NCBI GenBank assembly: GCA_020636215.1
Contig: JACJYG010000006.1
Span: 1,054,001 to 1,118,000, forward strand
Reading direction: 5' to 3'
Length of the DNA stretch: 64,000 bases
Source: Lewinellaceae bacterium
GTDB taxonomy: Bacteria > Bacteroidota > Bacteroidia > Chitinophagales > Saprospiraceae
Shown here: positions 34,823 to 42,907 of the stretch, in pieces
Layout of the letters: the number at the start of each line of letters is the position of its first letter
Numbering within the stretch: position 1 is the first letter of the stretch
The notes under the pieces: generated by a model
Told to the model about the DNA's origin: nothing
Databases searched by the model: none
Seen by the model: the letters and a program-made list of their open reading frames with translations, nothing else
Position numbers and translations under genes: made by a program

Positions 34823-35809
34823 TTATTGGCCTATAATCATCTTCAGTACCTTTTCGTCAACATTCAGCAGGCCATTTTTCGTCAGCCTTGGTGTCAGTTC
34901 CCTCCAGTTGGGGCCTTTTGCGAAAATCTCAGCAAATAAAGGTAAGGCAGCCTCCAGTTCTCCACTATTGGCGAGGGCTACGGCGTGCCAGTATTTCATT
35001 TCCAGGTTGTCGGGAAACAGGGCCTCGGCAGCGCCATATTCGGCCTTAGCCTTTTCTATTTCGCCGGCTTCTACGGCCAGGTCGCCGCGGTTCATATGTT
35101 CGTAAGCGCGGTGCACCTGAAGGAGCCGGCGCAATTCCCGGAGCGGTTCGGCATGGTCATCTACCCGGAGGTCAACCAGCCGCCCTTCCCAGGGATGCTG
35201 CACCCGCTTGCTTCCCACGACGATCATAGCCGCCGACTGTTTGCCGCGGATATCTCCTCCGGCTGCCTGGGCAGCTTCCAGGGCCGCCATCATCCGCTCG
35301 GCCAGCGGTTGTCCTTTTGAACCTTCGAAAGCCTTGGCCATAGCGGGCCACACCTTGTCGTTGGCCATAAGGTTGGCTTGTACGGCATAGCCGTCGCCCA
35401 CGAGATGGCCGGCGGCTTCAATGCACTTATCGCCGGTAAAAGCAGCCGATTCTCCTTTAGCATTGAGCATGCCTAACTGCCGGAACATCTGCCCCTCATC
35501 TTTGCCCGTCAGCATTTGGATAGCCTGCTCCGGGCTGAAGCCCATACCCATTAGTTGCAGCCCTTCCGGGCCATATGCAGGGTTGACGAACGACTGCGTG
35601 GCCACTACTCCTACACCCGGTTCGCCCCAAATGACTAGTGTCCCTACCGAAAACCAGTTGGATTGCACTGCAGCGCCCATCTCGCCGGTTTCCGGATCGA
35701 TGGCGACGATGGAGTAGGTGTGGGCCAAGGGCTCGTCGCCATAGGGTTTTTGAGCTAGCATCAGGATAGGGAGGGCTGAAAAGGCGGCTAAAGTCGTTAT
35801 TTTTGTCAT
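34823..35809 (-). CDS. DUF1028 (Ntn-hydrolase-like) secreted protein
   Basis: The protein has 328 residues from ATG 35809, with a signal peptide (TKITTLAAFSALPILMLAQ). The DUF1028 domain runs about 25-230: TYSIVAIDPETGEMGAAVQSN, then GVVATQSFVNPAYGP and AGGDIRGKQSAAMIVV. A C-terminal helical domain follows, with TPR-like pairing. The fold resembles Ntn hydrolases; activity is unknown. The frame is open to 35929, but that stretch is a 15-bp tandem repeat whose units each contain the same start (ATGACAAAAATAACG). ATG 35809 or 35824 is the real start. Confidence 0.85.
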   Translation of the reverse strand: MTKITTLAAFSALPILMLAQKPYGDEPLAHTYSIVAIDPETGEMGAAVQSNWFSVGTLVIWGEPGVGVVATQSFVNPAYGPEGLQLMGMGFSPEQAIQMLTGKDEGQMFRQLGMLNAKGESAAFTGDKCIEAAGHLVGDGYAVQANLMANDKVWPAMAKAFEGSKGQPLAERMMAALEAAQAAGGDIRGKQSAAMIVVGSKRVQHPWEGRLVDLRVDDHAEPLRELRRLLQVHRAYEHMNRGDLAVEAGEIEKAKAEYGAAEALFPDNLEMKYWHAVALANSGELEAALPLFAEIFAKGPNWRELTPRLTKNGLLNVDEKVLKMIIGQ

Positions 35810-35915
35810 CGTTATTTTTGTCATCATTATTTTTATCATCGTTATTTTTATAATAATAACAAAAGTTATGATTGCATTTATAATGATTACTTTTATTATC
35901 ATTATTTTTATCATC
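35796..35915. repeat. 15-bp tandem repeat at the start of the DUF1028 gene
   Basis: Units (A/G)TTATTTTT(A/G)TCATC lie at 35796-35810, 35811-35825, 35826-35840 and 35841-35855 (degenerate), with another at 35901-35915 and decayed sequence between. On the minus strand each intact unit carries an ATG in the same frame, so copy-number change shifts only which start is used. Confidence 0.7.
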
Positions 35916-36073
35916 ATTTGAAACCCCAATCTCCAACACTCTTTTGGAGGGCTTGCCCGAGTAGCCTCCTATTCGAAGCTGTTCAAATAGCTGCGCCGGC
36001 AGCCGCGTAATTGCCTGATTTTCGGAGCAGCCTGTAACCTTAAACCAGGAACTATGAACAGTCCCTCCTGTTC

Positions 36074-37333
36074 CTAACCCTCTGCCAGAGTAGTTGAAAT
36101 CTCCGTATTACCCGCCTGTATGGCCGGCAAGATGGCGGCGATAAAGCCGATGCCAAGGGCGCCTCCCAATAGGTAAGCCTCTTCTTTCAGGAATACTAAA
36201 CCCGAAAAAGTGTATCGGTAAGCATCTTTCATCTGCGCTGCCAGGAGTTCCATACCTCCATGGCTCAGGGCGATTCCCAGCAAGTAGCCCATGACCGCCA
36301 GTATCAGGCCTTCCAGGATGATAAGGGCGAAAAGCCTGCCTGGCGAGGCGCCCATCACCCGCATCAGCGCCAGCTCGTAGCGTCGTTCCTTGAGGGAGTT
36401 GTACAGAGAAATAAAAATGCTCAACCCGGAGACCGCTACGATGATGATGGCCAGCCAGCGCAAGGCCTTTGTGCCGGTTCCCATCAGCGCATACAGTCGG
36501 TTGATCTCGATGGCCGGAGTTGCGGCCTGCATATCAGTATTTTCATTGATGCTTCGTTGCATATTAAGGGCCTGAATGTTATGGCCCTTGAATTGAATGA
36601 GGATGGCGGTAATATCCTTGTCTTCGTATTCTATCAGGGGCTTATCCGCTTCTGCCAGTTGATCTTCATCATGATCATGCTCTTCGTCCACTGCCTGCTC
36701 GTTCCCGTGATCGTGTACGGCCCAGATACTTTGGGTATTGGTCAGCACCAACTGATCGATGACCGAGCCGGTGGGTTTCAGGATCCCTACGATGTGGAAG
36801 GCTTTTGCATCAGCATGTATCAGATCGTCATTGATATCGAAGCCATGAGAGCTGTGAAAGGTATCGCCTACTTTGAGCCTCAGGCTCTCGGCTACAGCAG
36901 CGCCTACCGTTACTTCCATCGTTTTTTTCCAAATACTGCCCTGCCCGATTTCAGCAGTGTACAATTTTAATATTTCCGGCACAGTGCCCACGATGCGGTA
37001 GCCCTGATAGCTATCCCCTAAAGAAAGAGGAATGGCCGTCTTGATAATGGGGTGATTAGGCCGCAGGAAAGGCTTAGCTTCTTTTATAGAAATGTTGCCC
37101 GTTGGCGAGTCAACATGATACATACTGCTAAGGATAAGCTGCAGCGGGCTACCCTTGGCGCCTACTACCAGGTCCACCCCCGCCAGATTTTTATCGAATT
37201 TTTCCTCCAACTGGTGGTTGAGCACCAGTAGCAGCGAGATCAACCCTACACCCAAAGCGAACAGCACCAGGCTGAGCATCATGGAAAGTGGTTTATTGGT
37301 AAGGTTCTTCCAGCTAAGGGTGAAGAGGTTCAT
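36074..37333 (-). CDS. ABC transporter permease, FtsX/MacB type
   Basis: The protein has 419 residues and four predicted membrane helices (about 18-40, 285-310, 335-360, 385-410) with a large periplasmic domain between the first two, as in MacB/LolC-type permeases. The periplasmic part holds a His/Asp-rich stretch (HDHGNEQ, then DEEHDHDEDQ at about 215-235). This may bind metal. The gene lies 12 bp after the ATPase gene, which it surely partners. It probably moves a lipid or peptide out of the inner membrane by mechanotransmission. Confidence 0.88.
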   Translation of the reverse strand: MNLFTLSWKNLTNKPLSMMLSLVLFALGVGLISLLLVLNHQLEEKFDKNLAGVDLVVGAKGSPLQLILSSMYHVDSPTGNISIKEAKPFLRPNHPIIKTAIPLSLGDSYQGYRIVGTVPEILKLYTAEIGQGSIWKKTMEVTVGAAVAESLRLKVGDTFHSSHGFDINDDLIHADAKAFHIVGILKPTGSVIDQLVLTNTQSIWAVHDHGNEQAVDEEHDHDEDQLAEADKPLIEYEDKDITAILIQFKGHNIQALNMQRSINENTDMQAATPAIEINRLYALMGTGTKALRWLAIIIVAVSGLSIFISLYNSLKERRYELALMRVMGASPGRLFALIILEGLILAVMGYLLGIALSHGGMELLAAQMKDAYRYTFSGLVFLKEEAYLLGGALGIGFIAAILPAIQAGNTEISTTLAEG

Positions 37334-37345
37334 AGAGCTGCGCGT

Positions 37346-37975
37346 TTAGGACAAAACAATTTGATTAGAAAATTTTTCCTTCAGCCGGCCGTCATGGGTG
37401 ACGACCAGAAGGGTAGCGCCTACTGCCCGGGCTTGTTCTTCCAACAGTTGGACCACCTTTTCACAATTGTGGTCATCAAGTGCGGAGGTGGGCTCGTCGG
37501 CCAGAATGATATCCGGCTTGTTGACGATAGCGCGGGCGATGGCGGCGCGCTGCTGTTCACCGACGCTAAGGCGGTCGGGTTTGGCGCGCAGCTTGTGTCC
37601 CAGGTTAAGGTGCGCCAGCAATTCATCGATGCGTGGCCGGTTGGGCTTCAGGCCTGCCAATTGTTGCGCAAGTAGTAGGTTTTCTTCTACTGTCAGTGCG
37701 CGCACAAAGTGAGCGGATTGGAAGATGATACCGATGTTGCGGCCCCGGAAGCGGTCGCGTTGGGTAGCCGACAAGGCCGACATGTCCGTGTTGGCCACCT
37801 CAATCCGGCCACTCTTGGGAGATAGCAGGCCGCCCAGGAGGTGCAGCAGGGTCGTCTTGCCACTGCCGGATTGCCCCAGCAACAGCCAGTGTTCGCCCGA
37901 TTTACAATCAATATTAGGAAAGGACAGCTCATTGCGGCCGTCATAGGAGAATTGTAGTCCGGTTGTTCGTAACAT
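37346..37975 (-). CDS. ABC transporter ATP-binding protein, LolD/MacB type
   Basis: The protein has 209 residues. Walker A GQSGSGKTT (34-42), Q-loop in IFQSAHFV, signature LSVGEQQRAA, Walker B IILADEPTSALDD, and H-loop in VTHDGRL are all present. It supplies energy to the downstream FtsX-type permease in a two-gene operon. LolD and MacB classes cannot be separated from this alone. Confidence 0.93.
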   Translation of the reverse strand: MLRTTGLQFSYDGRNELSFPNIDCKSGEHWLLLGQSGSGKTTLLHLLGGLLSPKSGRIEVANTDMSALSATQRDRFRGRNIGIIFQSAHFVRALTVEENLLLAQQLAGLKPNRPRIDELLAHLNLGHKLRAKPDRLSVGEQQRAAIARAIVNKPDIILADEPTSALDDHNCEKVVQLLEEQARAVGATLLVVTHDGRLKEKFSNQIVLS

Positions 37976-38172
37976 GACACAAATATAAACCGGGATTTTG
38001 GGGATTCAGGGATTGTTGTGATCGGATTAACGGATTTTTACAACTTACTCCCCCGGATGGCAGGATAGCGGATGAGGTAAGCAATACCCCTCTAAATCCA
38101 TAGTATTATGCAACATAGCCTGAGGTTATTTTCAAAAGGTTAATAAAAAAGTCAGCGGCTGGGCAAAAGCCT

Positions 38173-38346
38173 TTATTTCCGCTTCTCCACCAAGTAATAA
38201 ACGATGGCAGTGATAATGCTGAAGAAAAGCGCAGCGATAGTCCAGATGACCTTGGTGTCATTACTGATGCGCTTGTTGACGCCCCATACTTCGTATGCGA
38301 CCCAGATAAAAGCCGCCAGGCTGAGTAAAACGACGAGTAAATTCAT
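38173..38346 (-). CDS. Two-helix small membrane protein, PLDc_N-like
   Basis: The protein has 57 residues, ATG at 38346. Two membrane helices (about 2-19 and 34-52) are joined by a short loop with NKRISNDTKVIW, and the tail is basic (VEKRK). This resembles the PLDc_N (phospholipase D nuclease N-terminal) domain that occurs as a stand-alone small protein in Bacteroidota. Function unknown. Confidence 0.65.
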   Translation of the reverse strand: MNLLVVLLSLAAFIWVAYEVWGVNKRISNDTKVIWTIAALFFSIITAIVYYLVEKRK

Positions 38347-38459
38347 TCCGCTAATGATGTATTGTTTTTAGTGGTTTAATGATAAGAACTTACCCTTTGC
38401 GGGGGAGCCCGCGCAACGGAGATAATTTCTAGCGGGAAAATAGGTTTTTTTGAGAAAGC

Positions 38460-39113
38460 TCAGCGGCTCAAATGGCGAATGTCGTCGAAATCTTTGGCTC
38501 GGCCGGAGGCGCGTTTGGCTTGCAGCAAATGGGGCAGGCTGATCAGGCGGACAGATAAACCCTCGTCCAACTTAACCACTGTTGCTTTTTGAAAAGCCTC
38601 TTCGAAAGAAAGCCCCTTTACTTTAGTCATTATGTAAATGCTTATGGGAGAAACGCCAAAAGTAAAAACGTAAAATTTGGAGGTATCCAGAAAGTGCTGC
38701 TCCGTCATGTCAAAAACAGGCATGCCAAATGCCCGGAACGCTTTCACCAGTTTCTCGTAATTCTCTTTGGTTGCCCGAACCCAGATATCCATATCTCCGG
38801 TCGTACGGGTATGCCCATGAAGGATAACCGCATACCCCCCAACCAGCAGGTAATCCACCTCATTTTGTTCCAGTGCCTGAATGAACTCCAGAAAATCCTG
38901 AAATAATACTTCATTGCGCATACGCCGCTTCGCTTTAAATATTGATTTGTCCATCCGGGGGACATCAGCCGGCGAAAAGCCCCAGGCTCTGGCAATCAGG
39001 AATTTCGCCGCCAGCAACCGCTCCTGTGGGGGCAGCGTCAGCCAATAGGCCAGTTGATCATCCGCTTCCTCTGCCGTTTGCCGTCGAAATGCCGTCCGGT
39101 CTAATCTATACAT
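38460..39113 (-). CDS. Nucleotidyltransferase fused to a small helical domain
   Basis: The protein has 217 residues. The C-terminal part (about 75-217) is a polymerase-beta-like nucleotidyltransferase: YLLVGGYAVILHGHTRTTGDMDIW holds the GG and DxD signature, in the AbiEii/DUF6036 style. The first 70 residues (MYRLDRTAF...YWLTLPPQERL) resemble a protein that I recall as a separate small gene upstream of such transferases. The two are fused here. Paired forms suggest a toxin-antitoxin-like function. Confidence 0.75.
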   Translation of the reverse strand: MYRLDRTAFRRQTAEEADDQLAYWLTLPPQERLLAAKFLIARAWGFSPADVPRMDKSIFKAKRRMRNEVLFQDFLEFIQALEQNEVDYLLVGGYAVILHGHTRTTGDMDIWVRATKENYEKLVKAFRAFGMPVFDMTEQHFLDTSKFYVFTFGVSPISIYIMTKVKGLSFEEAFQKATVVKLDEGLSVRLISLPHLLQAKRASGRAKDFDDIRHLSR

Positions 39114-39116
39114 AAC

Positions 39117-39147
39117 TTGTATTTGAACCTAAATTCGTTTACTTTTG
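39117..39147 (+). promoter_or_regulatory. Promoter of the ileS leader
   Basis: A -33 TTG (39117-39119), a 20-bp spacer and a -7 TACTTTTG (39140-39147) fit the Bacteroidota consensus. Transcription would start near 39154, about 15 nt before the leader ORF. Confidence 0.55.
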
Positions 39148-39168
39148 TAAAATAGAGAAATCAGATAC

Positions 39169-39237
39169 ATGCATCAAGCATTCCGGCATATAATTATTAG
39201 CATTATTATTATTCCCGACAGCCGTCTGCTGGGGTAA
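39169..39237 (+). CDS. Isoleucine-rich leader peptide for ileS
   Basis: A 22-codon ORF, ATG 39169 to TAA 39235-39237. Codons 8-15 read Ile-Ile-Ile-Ser-Ile-Ile-Ile-Ile, so seven of eight are Ile (ATA once, ATT six times), at 39190-39213. The gene downstream encodes isoleucyl-tRNA synthetase. A run of the cognate codons followed by alternative stems is the hallmark of attenuation leaders such as trpL and hisL. The peptide itself needs no function. Confidence 0.75.
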   Translation: MHQAFRHIIISIIIIPDSRLLG

Positions 39238-39297
39238 AAAGCTAATAATTGTACGCAATGAAAAAGCTCTGGCAGACACGGTTTGCCAGAGCTTTTT
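39225..39297 (+). terminator. Attenuator: competing antiterminator and terminator
   Basis: Terminator: AAAAAGCTCTGGCA (39261-39274) and its exact complement (39284-39297) form a 14-bp stem with a 9-nt loop, ending in a T run. Antiterminator: 39225-39235, in the last leader codons, can pair with 39266-39276 in eleven consecutive pairs, four of them G-U, which uses up the left terminator arm. A third pair joins AATTATTAGC in the Ile codons (39192-39201) with 39241-39250. A ribosome stalled on Ile codons would leave 39225-39235 free and favour readthrough; one at the stop codon would cover it and favour termination. Confidence 0.7.
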
Positions 39298-39312
39298 GTT
39301 TGTGTATTTTTG
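39282..39312 (+). promoter_or_regulatory. Possible second ileS promoter inside the attenuator
   Basis: TTTG (39282-39285), 19 bp, then TATTTTTG (39305-39312) matches the Bacteroidota consensus well. If active it would give an ileS transcript that escapes attenuation. The T-rich terminator tail also raises the chance of a false match. Confidence 0.4.
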
Positions 39313-39334
39313 CAGCTTCGAAAAAAAGTTTAAG

Positions 39335-42300
39335 ATGTATAGAGAATATAAAAGCCTCAACCTCCCCCGGATTGACCAGGAAATCCTCGAATTCTGGGAA
39401 GCTAACCACATCTTCGAAAAAAGCGTGGAACAACGCCCCGGCGACAACCGCTTTGTGTTCTACGAAGGGCCCCCCTCCGCCAATGGCAAACCGGGCATCC
39501 ACCACGTGATGGCGCGCACCGTGAAGGACCTCTTCTGCCGCTACCAGAGCATGAAAGGCAAACGTGTGGAACGCAAAGGGGGCTGGGATACTCACGGCCT
39601 GCCCATCGAGCTGAACGTGGAGAAAGAACTGGGTATCACCAAGGAGGATATCGGTAAGTCCATCAGCGTTGATGAATATAACGAGCGCTGTCGCGAAACC
39701 GTAATGCGCTATAAGGATATGTGGGATGACATCACCCGCAAGATGGGCTATTGGGTCGATCTACACGATCCCTACATCACTTTCAAGAACGATTATATCG
39801 AATCCGTCTGGTGGCTGCTGCGCCAGTTGTACGATAAGGGCCTGTTGTACAAAGGCTACACGATCCAACCCTACTCGCCGGCCGCCGGCACAGGGCTGAG
39901 CTCCCACGAGCTAAACCTGCCGGGCGCCTACCGCGATATCACCGATACTTCGGCTGTCGCTCAGTTCAAGGTAAAGGGGAAAGCGGATGAGTACTTCCTC
40001 GCCTGGACGACCACCCCCTGGACCTTGCCTTCCAACACCGCCCTGGCCGTTGGCAAAGACATCACCTACGTCAAGGTGCGCACCTATAACCGCTATACCG
40101 GTAAGGGCGCCACCGTCATCCTGGCCAAAGACCGCCTGCCAGCCTATTTTACGGAGCCTAAGCCGGAGCTGCAACCGGAAGAAGTCAAGGCCAGTAACAA
40201 GCCAATTCCCTACCTGGATATCGTCGAAGAAATAAAGGGCGCCGCCCTGGCCGGCATGGAATACGAACAACTCATGCCCTACGTGCAGCCTGATAAGCCG
40301 GCCTTCAAAGTACTGCTCGGCGACTTCGTTAGCACCGAGGATGGTACCGGTATCGTGCACATTGCTCCTACTTTCGGCGCCGATGACTTCAAAGTAGCCC
40401 GTGAAAACGACATCCCGCCCCTAATGGTCAAAGATGAACTGGGCAATCTCATGCCTCTGGTAGACAAGCAGGGCCGGTTTGTAAAGGAGGTGACGGACTT
40501 TGCCGGCCGCTATGTCAAAGATTACGGACAGGAAGAGGAACGCCCGGTGGATGTGGATATCGTCATCAAACTAAAAGAAGAAGATAAACTGTTCCTTTCG
40601 GAAAAATACGTCCACTCCTACCCGCACTGCTGGCGCACTGATAAACCGGTGCTCTACTACCCGCTCGATAGCTGGTTCATCAAAGCCACGGCAGTGAAAG
40701 AACGCATGTTCGAGCTGAACCAGGCCATCAACTGGAAGCCAAAATCGACCGGTGAAGGGCGCTTTGGCAAGTGGCTGGAAAACCTGCAGGATTGGAATTT
40801 ATCCCGATCCCGCTACTGGGGTACGCCCCTGCCCATCTGGCGCAGCGAAGACCAGAAAGAAGAGAAATGTATCGGCTCGGTGGAAGAACTGAAACGGGAG
40901 ATCGAAAATGCAAACCAGGCGTTGGGCCTGAAACAACAGGCGCCCAATGACCTGCACCGCCCTTACATCGATGAAGTGGTGCTCGTCTCCGATAGTGGCC
41001 AGCGCATGATGCGTGAACTCGACCTTATCGACGTATGGTTCGACTCCGGCGCCATGCCATACGCCCAGTGGCACTATCCTTTTGAAAACCAGCAGGTGTT
41101 CAAGGATAACTTCCCGGCTGATTTCATCGCTGAAGGCGTCGACCAGACGCGGGGTTGGTTTTATACCCTGCACGCCATCGCCGCTATGGTGTTCGATAGC
41201 GTCGCCTTCAAAAATGTCGTCTCCAATGGCCTGGTGCTGGATGCGGAGGGCAACAAGATGTCGAAGAGTAAGGGCAATGTGCTCGATCCCTTCAAAACGA
41301 TAGAGGCCCACAGCGCCGATGTTACCCGCTGGTACATGATGAGCAACGCCAATCCCTGGGATAACCTCAAATTTGACATCAAGGGGATGGAGGAAGTGCA
41401 GCGCAAGTTCTTCGGCACCCTCTATAATAGCTACTCCTTCTTTGCACTGTACGCCAACATTGACAAATTCTATAACCAGGAAGCTCAGGTCCCTCTGAGC
41501 GAGCGGCCCGAGATCGACCGCTGGATCATCTCCCTGCTCAACAGCCTGGTTAAGGAGGTGGATGCCGATTATGCGGATTATGAACCCACCCAGGCCGCCC
41601 GAAAAATTCAGAACTTCGTCAACGACAACCTTTCCAACTGGTATGTGCGCCTTTGCCGCCGCCGCTTCTGGAAGCCTTCCCAGCAGCAGAATGGCAGCAA
41701 AACGGCTATGGACCAGGATAAGCTGGCCGCCTATCAGACGCTCTACGAATGCCTGGTGGCCGTATCCAAACTCATGGCGCCCACCGCGCCTTTCTTTGCC
41801 GATTGGCTGTACCGCAACCTTAATAACGCTACGCAAAGCGAGTCGCACGAATCGGTGCACCTGGCTGATTTCCCGGTTTCCAATGCCGCCGTGATCGATA
41901 AGGATCTGGAGCAACGCATGGACTACGCCCAGCGTATTTCTTCCCTGGTGCTGTCGCTGCGCAAAAAGGAAAAGATCCGCGTGCGCCAGCCGCTGCACAA
42001 GATCCTGCTGCCTATCCTCGACAACCACTTCCAGGAACAGGTGGAAGGGGTGAAAACGCTTATCCTTTCCGAAGTCAATGTGAAAGATATTGAGTACGTC
42101 ACGGATACTTCGGGCATTCTCAAAAAGCGCATCAAGCCCAATTTTAAGACCTTGGGCCGGCGCCTGGGCAAAGACATGAAGGACGCCTCTGCCGCCATCG
42201 GTGCATTAAATCAGGAAGATATTGCCCGCATTGAAAAAACGAACCAATATCTGCTGGAACTTAACGGCAATAGCTATGAGCTGACACTGGAGGATTTCGA

Positions 42301-42646
42301 GATCACCGCTGAAGATATTCCCGGCTGGCAGGTGGCCAACGACGACAATATCACCGTCGCCCTCGACATCACGCTGGACGAGGAGCTCGAAGCCGAAGGC
42401 ATGGCCCGCGATATCGTCAACCGCATCCAGAATATCCGTAAGGACAAGGACTTCGAAGTGACGGATAAGATTCGCGTGGCGCTGCAACACGATGAGGCCC
42501 TGGCTTCCGCAGTGGAACAATACGGTGATTACATCAAAGCGGAAACGCTGACGACCGATTTGCAATTAGTCGATTCAGTCATTAATGGTGAAGAGATCGA
42601 ATTGCCGGGTGAGGTGAAGGTGCGGATCAGCGTGGAAAGACAGTGA
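39335..42646 (+). CDS. ileS: Isoleucyl-tRNA synthetase
   Basis: The protein has 1103 residues from ATG 39335. The class I signature HIGH appears as HHVM (56-59) after PPSANGKPG. A long editing (CP1) domain follows, and KMSKS stands at 641-645. The anticodon-binding and C-terminal domains fill the remainder. It charges tRNA-Ile with isoleucine and edits valine. The length is typical of the longer IleRS form in Bacteroidota. An upstream frame extension to 39296 lies within the terminator hairpin and is rejected. The gene is alone in its operon behind a leader that appears to respond to charged tRNA-Ile. Confidence 0.97.
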   Translation: MYREYKSLNLPRIDQEILEFWEANHIFEKSVEQRPGDNRFVFYEGPPSANGKPGIHHVMARTVKDLFCRYQSMKGKRVERKGGWDTHGLPIELNVEKELGITKEDIGKSISVDEYNERCRETVMRYKDMWDDITRKMGYWVDLHDPYITFKNDYIESVWWLLRQLYDKGLLYKGYTIQPYSPAAGTGLSSHELNLPGAYRDITDTSAVAQFKVKGKADEYFLAWTTTPWTLPSNTALAVGKDITYVKVRTYNRYTGKGATVILAKDRLPAYFTEPKPELQPEEVKASNKPIPYLDIVEEIKGAALAGMEYEQLMPYVQPDKPAFKVLLGDFVSTEDGTGIVHIAPTFGADDFKVARENDIPPLMVKDELGNLMPLVDKQGRFVKEVTDFAGRYVKDYGQEEERPVDVDIVIKLKEEDKLFLSEKYVHSYPHCWRTDKPVLYYPLDSWFIKATAVKERMFELNQAINWKPKSTGEGRFGKWLENLQDWNLSRSRYWGTPLPIWRSEDQKEEKCIGSVEELKREIENANQALGLKQQAPNDLHRPYIDEVVLVSDSGQRMMRELDLIDVWFDSGAMPYAQWHYPFENQQVFKDNFPADFIAEGVDQTRGWFYTLHAIAAMVFDSVAFKNVVSNGLVLDAEGNKMSKSKGNVLDPFKTIEAHSADVTRWYMMSNANPWDNLKFDIKGMEEVQRKFFGTLYNSYSFFALYANIDKFYNQEAQVPLSERPEIDRWIISLLNSLVKEVDADYADYEPTQAARKIQNFVNDNLSNWYVRLCRRRFWKPSQQQNGSKTAMDQDKLAAYQTLYECLVAVSKLMAPTAPFFADWLYRNLNNATQSESHESVHLADFPVSNAAVIDKDLEQRMDYAQRISSLVLSLRKKEKIRVRQPLHKILLPILDNHFQEQVEGVKTLILSEVNVKDIEYVTDTSGILKKRIKPNFKTLGRRLGKDMKDASAAIGALNQEDIARIEKTNQYLLELNGNSYELTLEDFEITAEDIPGWQVANDDNITVALDITLDEELEAEGMARDIVNRIQNIRKDKDFEVTDKIRVALQHDEALASAVEQYGDYIKAETLTTDLQLVDSVINGEEIELPGEVKVRISVERQ

Positions 42647-42761
42647 GCCGTCGGCAGTTGAAAAGGTGCACCGCAGCTTTTCATCCCGATGAGATCCGGT
42701 GGATCGAAATCGGGAAGGCAGTAGACGAGCCTAGGTGAACTCCTGAGCCTGCCTCTTAATA

Positions 42762-42853
42762 TTGAACTGCAGAGCCGCAAAGGCGCAGAGATGTTTCGCA
42801 GGAGAAGCTCCTTCTTTGCGGCAACTCTGCGTCATGGCGGCTTTGCGGTTCAA
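42762..42853. repeat. MITE-like palindrome upstream of the GH97 gene
   Basis: About 92 bp with imperfect terminal inverted repeats of 29 bp: TTGAACTGCAGAGCCGC at the left and, as reverse complement, TTGAACCGCAAAGCCGC at the right. It has no coding capacity of its own. The type (AACCGCAAAG-GCGCAGAG) is one I remember as scattered in Bacteroidota genomes. Confidence 0.5.
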
Positions 42854-42907
42854 AAAAAATGCGAGGACTTTGCGCCTCGGCAGTTATCCTCCTTCAAAAC
42901 CGAAACC

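Noticed and set aside
39296..39334. N-terminal extension of IleRS
   Set aside because: It overlaps the terminator stem and a promoter-like -7 box; the family starts at MYREYKSL.
42791..42907. N-terminal extension of the GH97 protein
   Set aside because: It is encoded by the MITE-like palindrome, and a proper signal peptide starts at 42908.
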